NCBI GenBank assembly: GCA_020633795.1
Contig: JACKCX010000009.1
Span: forward strand, 1-36,727
Source of the DNA: Erysipelotrichaceae bacterium
GTDB lineage: Bacteria > Bacillota_I > Bacilli_A > RFN20 > CAG-826
DNA length: 36,727 bases
Reading direction: 5' to 3'
In this document: positions 7,391 through 15,229 of the stretch, piece after piece
Layout: the number at the start of each line of letters is the position of its first letter
Position numbering within the stretch: the first letter of the stretch is position 1
The notes under the pieces: model-generated
What the model was told of the DNA's origin: nothing
The model's database searches: none
Seen by the model: only the letters and a program-made list of their open reading frames with translations
Made by a program: the position numbers and the translations under genes

Positions 7391-8728
7391 ATGAAAGAAA
7401 TCAAACCAATTTTAATTGACGATTTACAAAAAATGAATCGGTCTTATTTGAAGGATGAGAAAAACACCATCGTCCGACATTCTCTCGTCTCTGGACCATT
7501 AGAGATCGTTTCAAAAAGCGCTGATCACAATAGTGAAACGCGTTTTGCTTTTAGCATTGATATCAAAACCATGGCGGCCACTAATCAAAAATCTTCTGGT
7601 CGCTGTTGGATTTTCGCGGCCACTAATCTCTTGCGTGAGATCATCGCTAAACGCTGTAAAATCACCAATTTTGAATTGTCACAAAGTTATCTCGCTTTAT
7701 ATGACAAATTAGAAAAAATTAACTATGCTCTCGAAACCATCATCGATATCCTCGACTGTGATGACGATGATCGAACTTTGCAATTCGTTCTTAAAAATGG
7801 CGTTGGTGATGGCGGACAATGGGACATGTTTGTCAATCTCGTTAAAAAATATGGCCTCGTGCCGAAGAGCGCCATGGATGAGTCCTTTATTTCCAGCGCT
7901 ACTCAAAGCCTCAATGCTCTCATTAATTTTAATATCTCTCGCTTTGCGAGTGAAGCTCGTCTTATCTATCGCCAAAAAGGTCTTGATGAAGTGCGAATGC
8001 TCCAAAGACAATTCATCGATAAATGCTATCGCTTATTACTTAACAGTTATGGCAAACCCTTAGAAAAATTCGCTTTTGAATATGTCGATGAGAAAAATAA
8101 ATACCACATCGTTAATAATCTCACCCCTCTTAAGTTCTATCAGCGCTATATCGGCGACGCTCTCGACGGATATGTCAGTTTAATAAATGCACCGACAAAA
8201 GATAAACCCTTTTATCGTTCCTTTACAATTAAATATCTCGGCAATGTCGTCGAAGGCCAAATCGTCAAACATCTCAATCTCCCCATGACGCGCATCAAAG
8301 ATTTGATTATTGAAACATTGAAAAATGGTGAACTGGTGTGGTTTGGAAGCGATGTCGCTTATTATCGCGATCGTGAAAAAGGGATTTGGGATGATCAGAG
8401 TTTTGATTATCAAACCGCTTTTAAAATGAATTATACGATGAATAAGGGTGATGCTTTGACTTATCGAGCCAGCGCTATGAATCACGCGATGGTCATCACT
8501 GGTGTCAATCTTGTCGATAACAAGCCCACGAAATGGAAAATTCAAAATTCCTGGGGAACAACCAGTGGCGAAGCTGGCTATTACATCATGAGTGATACCT
8601 GGTTTGATCAATTTGTCTATCAAGCGGTTATCGACCGCAAATACTTAAGTCAAGAAGAGCTCGCCTCTTATGATGCTGAGCCCATTGTCTTAAAGCCTTG
8701 GGATCCGATGGGTTCGTTAGCGGATTAA
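7391..8728 (+). CDS. pepC: Aminopeptidase C (bleomycin hydrolase family, C1B)
   Basis: Cytosolic cysteine aminopeptidase that trims peptides, with 445 residues as usual for PepC. The catalytic Cys72 lies in NQKSSGRCW (65-73), the His in NHAMVITG and the Asn in QNSWG near the C-terminus, so the triad is complete. The end, DPMGSLAD, resembles the self-processing tail of this family. I chose ATG 7391 because TGAGGT lies about ten bases upstream and the protein then starts like known PepC; ATG 7367 in the same frame has no such site. It follows thrS by 16 bases and is closed by the terminator at 8741. No signal peptide is visible. Together with pepV elsewhere in the window it suggests use of imported peptides. 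Confidence 0.95.
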   Translation: MKEIKPILIDDLQKMNRSYLKDEKNTIVRHSLVSGPLEIVSKSADHNSETRFAFSIDIKTMAATNQKSSGRCWIFAATNLLREIIAKRCKITNFELSQSYLALYDKLEKINYALETIIDILDCDDDDRTLQFVLKNGVGDGGQWDMFVNLVKKYGLVPKSAMDESFISSATQSLNALINFNISRFASEARLIYRQKGLDEVRMLQRQFIDKCYRLLLNSYGKPLEKFAFEYVDEKNKYHIVNNLTPLKFYQRYIGDALDGYVSLINAPTKDKPFYRSFTIKYLGNVVEGQIVKHLNLPMTRIKDLIIETLKNGELVWFGSDVAYYRDREKGIWDDQSFDYQTAFKMNYTMNKGDALTYRASAMNHAMVITGVNLVDNKPTKWKIQNSWGTTSGEAGYYIMSDTWFDQFVYQAVIDRKYLSQEELASYDAEPIVLKPWDPMGSLAD

Positions 8729-8740
8729 TTAACTAAAAAT

Positions 8741-8765
8741 AAGAGATACATAGTATCTCTTTTTT
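8741..8765 (+). terminator. Rho-independent terminator after pepC
   Basis: A perfect 9-bp stem (AAGAGATAC / GTATCTCTT) with a three-base loop is followed by a T-run. It ends the pfkA-thrS-pepC stretch and lies directly before the infC promoter. Confidence 0.85.
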
Positions 8766-8770
8766 AATTG

Positions 8771-8798
8771 TTGACATTACTTAGTAAATAATGATAAT
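8771..8798 (+). promoter_or_regulatory. Promoter of the infC-rpmI-rplT operon
   Basis: A consensus -35 TTGACA (8771-8776) is followed after 16 bases by GATAAT (8793-8798), 5 of 6 to the -10 consensus. It lies just after the pepC terminator and ahead of the long leader, as expected for this operon. Confidence 0.75.
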
Positions 8799-8827
8799 AT
8801 TCTATTGCAAAAATCGTAGAAAGCAGA

Positions 8828-8921
8828 ACACCCGCTTCTCGCCAGATTGACAAAAGTTGATTGGCTAACGCTACATTCTAGGGCTAGAAATGTTAACGGG
8901 TGTGTCATGCATCCGTTTTTT
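8828..8921 (+). ncRNA. L20-type leader RNA with antiterminator and terminator
   Basis: This 5' leader can fold in two exclusive ways. ACACCCG (8828-8834) can pair with CGGGTGT (8897-8903), enclosing a stem made of GCCA/TGGC-bounded arms and another made of ACATTCTAG and CTAGAAATGT. Alternatively ACGGGTG (8896-8902) pairs with CATCCGT (8910-8916), followed by six T residues, which is a terminator. In Bacillus subtilis ribosomal protein L20 represses this same operon by transcription attenuation through such a leader. Position and pairings fit that model. The L20-binding site itself is inferred. Confidence 0.8.
8896..8921 (+). terminator. Conditional terminator (attenuator) in the infC leader
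   Basis: A 7-bp stem with one G-T pair, a seven-base loop and a run of six T. It shares bases 8897-8902 with the antiterminator helix, so only one of the two can form. Confidence 0.75.
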
Positions 8922-8929
8922 GATCGAAA

Positions 8930-8947
8930 AAGGAGATGATATTTATC
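8930..8947 (+). promoter_or_regulatory. infC ribosome-binding site and probable AUC start
   Basis: AAGGAGATGAT (8930-8940) matches the extended Shine-Dalgarno AAGGAGGTGAT at 10 of 11 bases. The in-frame ATG at 8936 lies inside this match, so it cannot be placed properly on the ribosome. The in-frame ATC at 8945 has ideal spacing. infC genes are known for rare AUU/AUC-type starts that let IF3 limit its own synthesis. Confidence 0.6.
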
Positions 8948-9496
8948 TTACCACGCAAAATGTACGACGGCCGCAAGCCCAATAATCAACCCAAGGATTT
9001 AGTGAACGAATGGGTTCGTTTTCCCGAAGTTCTCTTAATTGGACCTCAAGGTGAACAATTAGGTGTTGTTTCTTCTCGTGAAGCACAATTAAAAGCTAAC
9101 GAGTATGAACTTGATCTTCTCTGTGTCGCTCCCCAAGCAAAACCCCCTGTTTGTAAAATTATCAATTACAGTAAGTGGCGCTTTGAGCAACAAAAGAAAG
9201 CTAAAGAAGCAAAAAAGAATCAACATGTTGTTGAGACTAAAGAAGTACAATTAACTCCCCAGATTGGACTCCACGATATGGAAACAAAAGTTCGTGGAGC
9301 GATTAAATTCCTTAGCGAAGGGAATAAAGTCAAAGTTGGTGTGCGATTTAGAGGCCGACAAATGGCCCATATCGAAGTCGGACAAGAAGCTTTAGATAAA
9401 TTCATTCAATTAGTCAGCGAGTACGCTGTCATCGAAAAACCGGCCGTATTAGAAGGAAGATGGCTAACTGCCATTTTAGCGGCCAAGAAAAAGTAG
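8945..9496 (+). CDS. infC: Translation initiation factor IF-3
   Basis: Binds the 30S subunit, blocks early 50S joining and checks start codons. From the inferred AUC start it has 183 residues. The N-terminal domain has VNEWVRFPEVLLIGPQGEQLG, followed by a lysine-rich linker (EQQKKAKEAKKNQ). The C-terminal domain includes VGVRFRGRQMAH, the best-known IF3 signature. Starts at ATG 8936 (inside the ribosome-binding site) and ATG 8960 (24 bases downstream of it) are poorer choices. It is first in infC-rpmI-rplT, with 13 bases to rpmI, and is controlled by the L20-type leader and probably by its rare start codon. Confidence 0.95.
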   Translation: MLPRKMYDGRKPNNQPKDLVNEWVRFPEVLLIGPQGEQLGVVSSREAQLKANEYELDLLCVAPQAKPPVCKIINYSKWRFEQQKKAKEAKKNQHVVETKEVQLTPQIGLHDMETKVRGAIKFLSEGNKVKVGVRFRGRQMAHIEVGQEALDKFIQLVSEYAVIEKPAVLEGRWLTAILAAKKK

Positions 9497-9509
9497 GAGG
9501 AAACTTATT

Positions 9510-9704
9510 ATGCCAAAAATGAAAAGCAAACGAGCTCTCATGAAGAGAATTAAAATCACTGGCACTGGCAAAATTGTCAGAGGTCATGCTTATCGATCAC
9601 ACCTAGCCCCACACAAAACAACCAAACAGAAGAGACATTTAATGAAATCTGGTCTTGTTCATAAGACCGATTATAAGAGAATTAAATTTCTCATTATCAA
9701 ATAG
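9510..9704 (+). CDS. rpmI: 50S ribosomal protein L35
   Basis: A 64-residue, strongly basic protein starting MPKMKSKRALMKRIKITGTG, typical of L35. AGGAGG lies upstream of the ATG. It is the middle gene of infC-rpmI-rplT and shares their leader control. Confidence 0.97.
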   Translation: MPKMKSKRALMKRIKITGTGKIVRGHAYRSHLAPHKTTKQKRHLMKSGLVHKTDYKRIKFLIIK

Positions 9705-9717
9705 GAGGTAACTAGTT

Positions 9718-10074
9718 ATGGCAAGAGTAAAAGGTGGCACTGTCACACATGCCCGTCGCAAAAAAGTTTTAAAAAGAGCTTCTGGTTACTTCGGAAGTAA
9801 ACACGTTCTCTTCAAAACTGCTAAAGAACAAGTTATGCATAGTTTACGCTATGCGTACATTTCCCGTCGTTTAATTAAAAGAGATTATCGCAAATTATGG
9901 ATTCGACGTATCAACGCCGCCTGCCGTATGAATGATATTTCTTATAGCAAATTCATGTTCGGCTTAAAGGTTGCGAACATCAACGTCAACCGCAAAATGC
10001 TCGCTGAATTAGCCATTAATGATCCCAAGGCTTTCTCTGATTTAGTCAAGATTGCCCAAAAAGGTCAAAAATAA
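9718..10074 (+). CDS. rplT: 50S ribosomal protein L20
   Basis: A 118-residue basic protein of normal length for L20, which binds 23S rRNA early in 50S assembly. It starts [19 protein letters not shown] and includes [18 protein letters not shown] and the INAACR segment. AGGAGG lies eight bases before the ATG. In Bacillus it is the repressor of its own operon through the leader; the leader found at 8828-8921 suggests the same here. Confidence 0.98.
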   Translation: MARVKGGTVTHARRKKVLKRASGYFGSKHVLFKTAKEQVMHSLRYAYISRRLIKRDYRKLWIRRINAACRMNDISYSKFMFGLKVANINVNRKMLAELAINDPKAFSDLVKIAQKGQK

Positions 10075-10095
10075 CTAATTGCGTTGTTCAACAAA

Positions 10096-10122
10096 AAATC
10101 TCGCCATAAGCGGGATTTTTTT
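10096..10122. terminator. Bidirectional terminator between rplT and thiI
   Basis: AAATCTCGC (10096-10104) pairs with GCGGGATTT (10110-10118) with one G-T pair and a five-base loop. T-runs flank it on both strands, so it can serve rplT (+) and thiI (-). Confidence 0.85.
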
Positions 10123-10123
10123 G

Positions 10124-11311
10124 TTAGAGCAAATCTTTATTTTCTGTTTCGCTCGTGATGATTTTGACTTCGATATTTGCTAACGCTTCATTAATCATGC
10201 TCTCATAATCAAATTTAGCCTCATATTTCAACACTTCATCAAGATGGGGAGAAGTTTTAGGAGCGTGAGGGGTAAAAATTGTACAGCAATCTTCAAATGG
10301 TCGAATGGAAATTTCATAAGTACCAATTTTTTTAGCGAGAATGATAATTTCAGTTTTATCCATCGTCGCACAAGGACGAATCACGGGGAGATTAGTAACA
10401 GCGTTAATGACATTCATCGATTGAAGAGTTTGACTTGCGACTTGACCAACGGATTCTCCGCTTGAAATAACAGGACATTTTCGTCGACGTGCTAAACGAT
10501 CGGCCAAACGATACATCATTCTTCGCATAATAGTAATGCAATAGCTCTCATCGGCTTGATCATAGATAGCTTCCTGAATTTTAGTAAACGGGATGATATG
10601 TAGACGAATGCGAGGCTGATATTTATTTAATGACGACAATAAATCTTCCAATTTATAAATAACTCCCGCTTGTGTATAAGGAGGAGAAGCAAAATGAATA
10701 CATTCAATGGTAACTCCTCGTTTCATCATCAAGTAGGCCGCGACGGGAGAATCAATTCCTCCAGAAAGCATGTGCATCGTCTTTCCTCCCACGCCGAGAG
10801 GATAACCTCCTGTGCCAAGGAAAGAATGGCAATAGAGATAAGAAGCTTCATCTCTCACCTCGATGGATAAGGTAATATCAGGCTGATGAATATCAACTTT
10901 TAAAGAGGTATTTTCGAGGATATAACCTGCAACTTTTCTCGTTATTTCATCAGAGATAAGAGGATAACGTTTATCACTTCTTCGACATTTAATTTTAAAG
11001 GTTTGACCCTCTTCCTCTTTAATCAATTCCAAACTTGATTGAGCAATAACATCAATATCGCGAGAACACTTATAAACAAGAGATAGAGAGTAGATGCCAC
11101 TGATTTCTTGTAGCCGTTCCATGATGGGAAGATAGTCTAAACCATTTAAAGCGATATAGATGTGATCGTATTTGACAATGATTTCCAAAGCTTCAAAAGA
11201 TTTTAAAGCATGGCGAATATTATCAGCGAGAACGCGAATGAAATCTTTTTTGTTTTTGCCTTTGGTGGATAGTTCACCAAAGCGAACCATAATGTGATCA
11301 TAGGTGGTCAT
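10124..11311 (-). CDS. thiI: tRNA 4-thiouridine synthase ThiI (no rhodanese domain)
   Basis: Adenylates U8 of tRNA and transfers sulfur to make 4-thiouridine. The 395-residue protein has an N-terminal ferredoxin-like domain plus THUMP domain (about 1-165) and a PP-loop ATPase with SGGIDS (183-188). EDCCTIFTPHAPKT near the end is typical. It lacks the C-terminal rhodanese domain of the E. coli protein, like B. subtilis ThiI, which works with a dedicated cysteine desulfurase. That partner, nifZ, lies directly upstream; its TGA stop overlaps the thiI ATG by four bases. AGAGG lies nine bases before the start. A thiamine role is possible in the family, but no thiamine gene is nearby. Confidence 0.94.
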   Translation of the reverse strand: MTTYDHIMVRFGELSTKGKNKKDFIRVLADNIRHALKSFEALEIIVKYDHIYIALNGLDYLPIMERLQEISGIYSLSLVYKCSRDIDVIAQSSLELIKEEEGQTFKIKCRRSDKRYPLISDEITRKVAGYILENTSLKVDIHQPDITLSIEVRDEASYLYCHSFLGTGGYPLGVGGKTMHMLSGGIDSPVAAYLMMKRGVTIECIHFASPPYTQAGVIYKLEDLLSSLNKYQPRIRLHIIPFTKIQEAIYDQADESYCITIMRRMMYRLADRLARRRKCPVISSGESVGQVASQTLQSMNVINAVTNLPVIRPCATMDKTEIIILAKKIGTYEISIRPFEDCCTIFTPHAPKTSPHLDEVLKYEAKFDYESMINEALANIEVKIITSETENKDLL

Positions 11312-12453
11312 TGTTTTATTCCTCTTACTATTTCATCTAGCGAAGAAATAAAGAGACTTATTTCCTCTTTGGTATTGTGCTCATCAAGAGAGACACGAAT
11401 AGTATTCATATACGATTGCTCATCTTTTCCCATCGCCATCATAACGTGACTACCGATTTCTTTTCGCGCTGAGCAAGCGGAAGTTGATGATACCATAATA
11501 TGGCGATTGGAAAGAGCTTCGACAACAACGCTAGCTTTTCGATTCTTCAAAGAAAAATTGATGATATAAGGGCTGGCGTCAGAGGGTGAATTTATTTCAT
11601 ACCATTCTTTATTATTATTTAAATAATCCGTGATTTGCTTAGTTAATGTAGAAATATAGCTGATTTTTGAAGGAATGTCCGCCATAGCTAATCGAACCGC
11701 TTTGCTCAAGGAGACCGCCATCGCGACATCATTAGTGCCCGAGCGATAATTGTTCTCTTGACCACCACCACAATTGAGAGGACAGAGAACGATTTTCTTG
11801 CGCTTAAGAAGACCGCCACAACTATTTAAAGCGTGAATCTTATGACCTGCAAAAGAGATTAAATCAATCTCACTATAATCAATATTCATCTTTCCCACGC
11901 CTTGAACAGCGTCAACATGAAAAAATGCTTTTGGATATTTCTTTAAAACTTGAGCGATATCATGAAGGGGATTGATGGCACCCGTTTCATTATTAACAGC
12001 CATTAAGGAAACTAAAATTGTCTGTTCGTCAAGCGCGGCTCTAAGATCTTCTAGACGAATGATACCTTTTTCATCAAGGGGTAAATAGGTCACGCGAAAA
12101 CCAAACTTCTCTTCTAATTGTCTCATCACCTCTAAAACCGAGGGATGCTCGCCTAAAGAGGTAATTAAATGTTTCCCGCGATTTTGATATTGGAAAGCGA
12201 CTCCTTTAATGGCTAGGTTGTTAGCTTCCGTCGCTCCACTAGTAAAAATCATCTCATGATCTTTTAAATTAAAGCAGGTTAAAATTTGCTCTCGAGCTTG
12301 CGATAAAAGGCGGAGAGCTTTTTGCCCTTCAAAATGAATGCTGCTGGGATTAGCAATATATTGAGTAGCGACTTTTTGATAGGAGTCTAATATTTCAGGA
12401 TTAATTAAAGTGTTAGCAGCGTTATCCAAATAAATAATTTTACTTGCGAGCAT
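11308..12453 (-). CDS. nifZ: Cysteine desulfurase, NifZ/IscS-like partner of ThiI
   Basis: PLP enzyme that takes sulfur from cysteine. The protein has 381 residues. IYLDNAANT is the family N-terminus, SGATEANNLAIKG binds cofactor, Lys205 in GHK carries PLP, and Cys327 in STSACSAR is the persulfide nucleophile. The order ezrA-nifZ-thiI is the same as in B. subtilis, where NifZ supplies sulfur to ThiI, so this is likely a dedicated s4U enzyme rather than a general Fe-S desulfurase. I chose ATG 12453, with GAGGAA upstream and a 14-base overlap with the end of ezrA; the longer frame to 12501 lies in ezrA and has no good site. The 4-base overlap with thiI points to coupled translation. Confidence 0.92.
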   Translation of the reverse strand: MLASKIIYLDNAANTLINPEILDSYQKVATQYIANPSSIHFEGQKALRLLSQAREQILTCFNLKDHEMIFTSGATEANNLAIKGVAFQYQNRGKHLITSLGEHPSVLEVMRQLEEKFGFRVTYLPLDEKGIIRLEDLRAALDEQTILVSLMAVNNETGAINPLHDIAQVLKKYPKAFFHVDAVQGVGKMNIDYSEIDLISFAGHKIHALNSCGGLLKRKKIVLCPLNCGGGQENNYRSGTNDVAMAVSLSKAVRLAMADIPSKISYISTLTKQITDYLNNNKEWYEINSPSDASPYIINFSLKNRKASVVVEALSNRHIMVSSTSACSARKEIGSHVMMAMGKDEQSYMNTIRVSLDEHNTKEEISLFISSLDEIVRGIKQ

Positions 12454-14179
12454 CCGTTTGTTCCTCAACATGCATGCGACGATAGATGGCGCTAGCGTCA
12501 TGATAAACCTTTAAAAATTCACCATCATAGAATGATTTTTCTAAGACATTGAGTTGTTGGTGAACATCTTTTTGATGATTGCGATCACGATTAGCATAAA
12601 CGATCGCGCTTTCCGCTAATTGTGCTTCGCGACATTTATTTTCGGCATCGTCAAAAAAGGCGTTTGCAGCATTTTTCAAAGTATCGACTTTTTCATTGAT
12701 GGAGGCGACATCAATTGGCTTAACTTTCAAGGCGATGTCAATCTCATTTAAGAGAGAATAACAATTTTCAATTTGTTCTTTATATTTATTGGAGAAGTCT
12801 GGAATATCGAGATTGCGAAGCATGCTTTCCACTTGTTTGCAGTGATAATAATAGGCGAAGACCATCGTGTAGGCTTCCTCGCTTGAATACTTTAGAGAGT
12901 CGAGATAGGTTTTAAAATCTAGCACTTCGGCATTAGCGGAATCATAATCGCTCGTCAATTCATCAAGTTTGCGTTTTAGCACGCTATAGGGTTGTTTAGT
13001 TGAGGAGTGAATAAAATTATCGAGATTGCGTTTCGAGTTGCCTAGTTTATTCATATTTTCTTTTAGGATATTAATCTGTTCTTTTTGTTCATCCGAAATA
13101 ACATAAATATTATTCACTTCGGGCAATATTGAACAAATCTTTAAGAAGACTTTTTCTAACTCGATAACTTTAGCATAGAGAGCATCGCAAGATTTATTAA
13201 AATCTTCCTTATCATTTGTTTCTTCCATTAAAAGATCATGGGTCTCTTCAATCTCTTTTTGAATTTGATCAAGAGATTCCATCACTCCGGCCGTCTCAAG
13301 ATTCACTAATTTCTTGCGAATTGATTCAATAGTGATATTCCAAACGTCGACGCGATGTTTGAAAGCGAGATTGAAAAGAGGAATGCCTCGACTTTCCACT
13401 TCGCTATATTCTTTGGCAATAGCGACAATTTTGTCTGGCACGATTGATTGAGTGAGAATGCATAGATTAGGTAATTGGCTCAAAGCGGAATCAAGAGCTT
13501 TGATTACTTTGCCAATGACAGGGATTAGAGCGTTAGCTTCTTCATACTCCGCTCCTTCAATATGATTCTCAAATTCCGAGAAAGAAGTATCGAGTTTGTC
13601 AAAAACTTTCGTAAAAGAAGAAGTAACCAATTCCAAATCATTAGAGTTAGCGTAAAAAATTTGTTTAACTCGTCGATAATCCTCTTTTAATTTCAAGATG
13701 AGATGACGAGATTCTTCTTCAGGCTTAATGACCTCAAACAAATCATTATCTAATTGATTGACATTTTGTTCAAAAGAAGCGACGGCTTTTCTCGTGTCGA
13801 GAATGACATTTTTAATGTTTTGAAATTGATTATTAGCGATGAGAGCTTTAAGTTGTTTAATCATCGACTCTGCAAATTTATCTTCGCCTTCAAAAACACC
13901 TTTAAATCGTCGCGAGAATTCATTATATTTTTCAACATATAATAAATTAGTGCGAGAAATAATCTCTAAACGATGAATATATTGAGAGTCTTGACCGATT
14001 AACAAGGCATCGAGATAAGAATATTTTCTTTCCAATTCTTTGACTTGGCGGCGAATGGCGTTACGAGAAAAAACGAAATGATAGAGAAGGTAGATACCAA
14101 GAGCAAGTAAAATTCCCGCGCCAACACAAATGAGAATAATACCGATTTGATTAGCGTCGATAAGAACAAAACTTGTCAT
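12440..14179 (-). CDS. ezrA: Septation ring formation regulator EzrA
   Basis: Membrane-anchored regulator of FtsZ ring placement in Bacillota. The 579-residue length fits the family. Residues about 10-36 form a single transmembrane segment with a short outside N-terminus, followed by RNAIRRQVKELERKYSYLDA and a long, almost wholly alpha-helical, charged coiled-coil region of spectrin-like type. Sequence identity to known EzrA is modest, but topology, length and the neighbouring nifZ-thiI genes agree. AGGAG precedes the ATG. The gene opens a three-gene operon. Its presence implies FtsZ-based division. Confidence 0.87.
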   Translation of the reverse strand: MTSFVLIDANQIGIILICVGAGILLALGIYLLYHFVFSRNAIRRQVKELERKYSYLDALLIGQDSQYIHRLEIISRTNLLYVEKYNEFSRRFKGVFEGEDKFAESMIKQLKALIANNQFQNIKNVILDTRKAVASFEQNVNQLDNDLFEVIKPEEESRHLILKLKEDYRRVKQIFYANSNDLELVTSSFTKVFDKLDTSFSEFENHIEGAEYEEANALIPVIGKVIKALDSALSQLPNLCILTQSIVPDKIVAIAKEYSEVESRGIPLFNLAFKHRVDVWNITIESIRKKLVNLETAGVMESLDQIQKEIEETHDLLMEETNDKEDFNKSCDALYAKVIELEKVFLKICSILPEVNNIYVISDEQKEQINILKENMNKLGNSKRNLDNFIHSSTKQPYSVLKRKLDELTSDYDSANAEVLDFKTYLDSLKYSSEEAYTMVFAYYYHCKQVESMLRNLDIPDFSNKYKEQIENCYSLLNEIDIALKVKPIDVASINEKVDTLKNAANAFFDDAENKCREAQLAESAIVYANRDRNHQKDVHQQLNVLEKSFYDGEFLKVYHDASAIYRRMHVEEQTDARK

Positions 14180-14205
14180 ATTTATCTCCTTTCGCTCCTC
14201 ATTTA

Positions 14206-14220
14206 TACATTAAAAATGTA
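14206..14220. repeat. Short inverted repeat in the ezrA leader
   Basis: TACATT and AATGTA are perfect inverted copies around AAA, 27 bases upstream of the ezrA start. The gap 14180-14381 is otherwise AT-rich, with no gene and no convincing ezrA promoter that I can place. Function unknown; it may be chance in such sequence. Confidence 0.3.
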
Positions 14221-14381
14221 AGAGTTGATACATCATCCATATTTTATAGGTTTTTTCTCGCAATATAAAACCTTTTCAACAAAAAAATTATTTTCACGAA
14301 ATTAATCATCATTCAATCAGGAAATAATTTTACATTCTATCCTTTATGGATAGACATCTTTATGGGTCCAAAAAATAGTGG

Positions 14382-14410
14382 TTGACGAGTCGCAAATAAT
14401 TCTATATATT
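14382..14410 (+). promoter_or_regulatory. rpsD promoter
   Basis: TTGACG (14382-14387) and TATATT (14405-14410) are separated by exactly 17 bases. Transcription would start near 14417, giving a leader of about 150 bases before rpsD. Confidence 0.75.
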
Positions 14411-14415
14411 ATTAA

Positions 14416-14570
14416 CTGCATATAATGCAGCATGTGAATACAGCTTGTCTGATGTCCAACGCCTTAAATAGTAACCTAAGCTCAATGGTGAAATGTTGTG
14501 ACACCCGAAGTGTGGAATTCATACCTATTCATTATTTTGCACAAAAATAAGGAAAGGAAGGAAATGTATC
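14416..14570 (+). promoter_or_regulatory. Structured leader of rpsD, probable S4 autoregulatory RNA
   Basis: The leader begins with a CTGCAT/ATGCAG hairpin (14416-14430). A long-range helix pairs 14433-14439 with 14517-14523. Inside it, AGCTT (14442-14446) pairs with AAGCT (14478-14482), and 14453-14460 (TGTCCAAC) can pair with 14495-14503 with one bulged base. The last two helices cross, which is a pseudoknot. ACAC/GTGT (14501-14504 with 14510-14513) is an alternative to part of it. In B. subtilis rpsD is repressed by S4 through its leader. There is no T-run, so control at translation is more likely than attenuation. Confidence 0.6.
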
Positions 14571-15176
14571 ATGAGATATACAGGATCAAATTGGAAAAGA
14601 TCTCGTCGTTTAGGCTTTTCAACGCTTGAAACGGGTAAAGAACTTGCCAAGCGCCCATATGGCCCAGGTCAACATGGAAACGATCGCAAGAGAAAACCAT
14701 CCGAATATGGCAAACAATTAATTGAAAAGCAAAAATTAAGACAGATGTATGATGTTAATGAAAGACAATTCCGTCGTCTCTTCATGATTGCCTTACGCAG
14801 TACTGAAGTTACCGGATATGCCTTCATGAAACTCTTAGAGTCTCGTCTTGATAACCTCGTCTTCCGTATGGGATTTGCCCGCACTCGTCGTGGCGCGCGT
14901 CAACTCGTCAATCACGGGCACATCGAAGTTAACGGCAAAAAAGTTGATATTCCAAGTTACCTCTGCTCGATCGGTGATGTTATCGCCATTCGAGAGAATA
15001 GCAAAGATTTGAAAGTTGTCAAAGAATCTCTTGAATCCCTCGCGACCAAGGTCGGTTGGGTGGAAGTCGATAGCGAAAAGTTATCCGGCAAATTCATCCG
15101 CGAAGTTGAACGTAAGGAATTACCACAAGACATCGTTGAATCACAAATCGTTGAATACTACAACCGCAAGCTCTAA
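14571..15176 (+). CDS. rpsD: 30S ribosomal protein S4
   Basis: Primary 16S rRNA-binding protein that starts 30S assembly. The 201-residue length is normal. YGPGQHGNDRKRKPSEYGKQL is shortened here to its core: PGQHG and SEYGKQL are the family signature. The S4 RNA-binding domain follows with SRLDNLVFRMGFA and VNHGHIEVNGKKV. The zinc-finger cysteines of some S4 proteins are absent, so this is the zinc-free form. GGAAGG lies upstream of the ATG. It is a single-gene unit with its own promoter, structured leader and terminator, lying between ezrA and pncB, which both point away or towards it on the minus strand. Confidence 0.98.
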   Translation: MRYTGSNWKRSRRLGFSTLETGKELAKRPYGPGQHGNDRKRKPSEYGKQLIEKQKLRQMYDVNERQFRRLFMIALRSTEVTGYAFMKLLESRLDNLVFRMGFARTRRGARQLVNHGHIEVNGKKVDIPSYLCSIGDVIAIRENSKDLKVVKESLESLATKVGWVEVDSEKLSGKFIREVERKELPQDIVESQIVEYYNRKL

Positions 15177-15182
15177 AAAAAT

Positions 15183-15213
15183 AACCATCCGAAATTATAT
15201 CGGATGGTTTTTT
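15183..15213. terminator. Bidirectional terminator between rpsD and pncB
   Basis: A perfect 10-bp stem (AACCATCCGA / TCGGATGGTT) with a seven-base loop, with T-runs on both strands. It serves rpsD (+) and the long minus-strand cluster ending with pncB. Confidence 0.92.
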
Positions 15214-15229
15214 CTTGCTCATTTTAGTA

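Noticed and set aside
7709..8063. Open frames on both strands inside pepC
   Set aside because: They overlap a strongly conserved enzyme, have no ribosome-binding sites and resemble no protein family.
8936..8938. ATG 8936 as the infC start
   Set aside because: It lies within the Shine-Dalgarno match, leaving no spacing.
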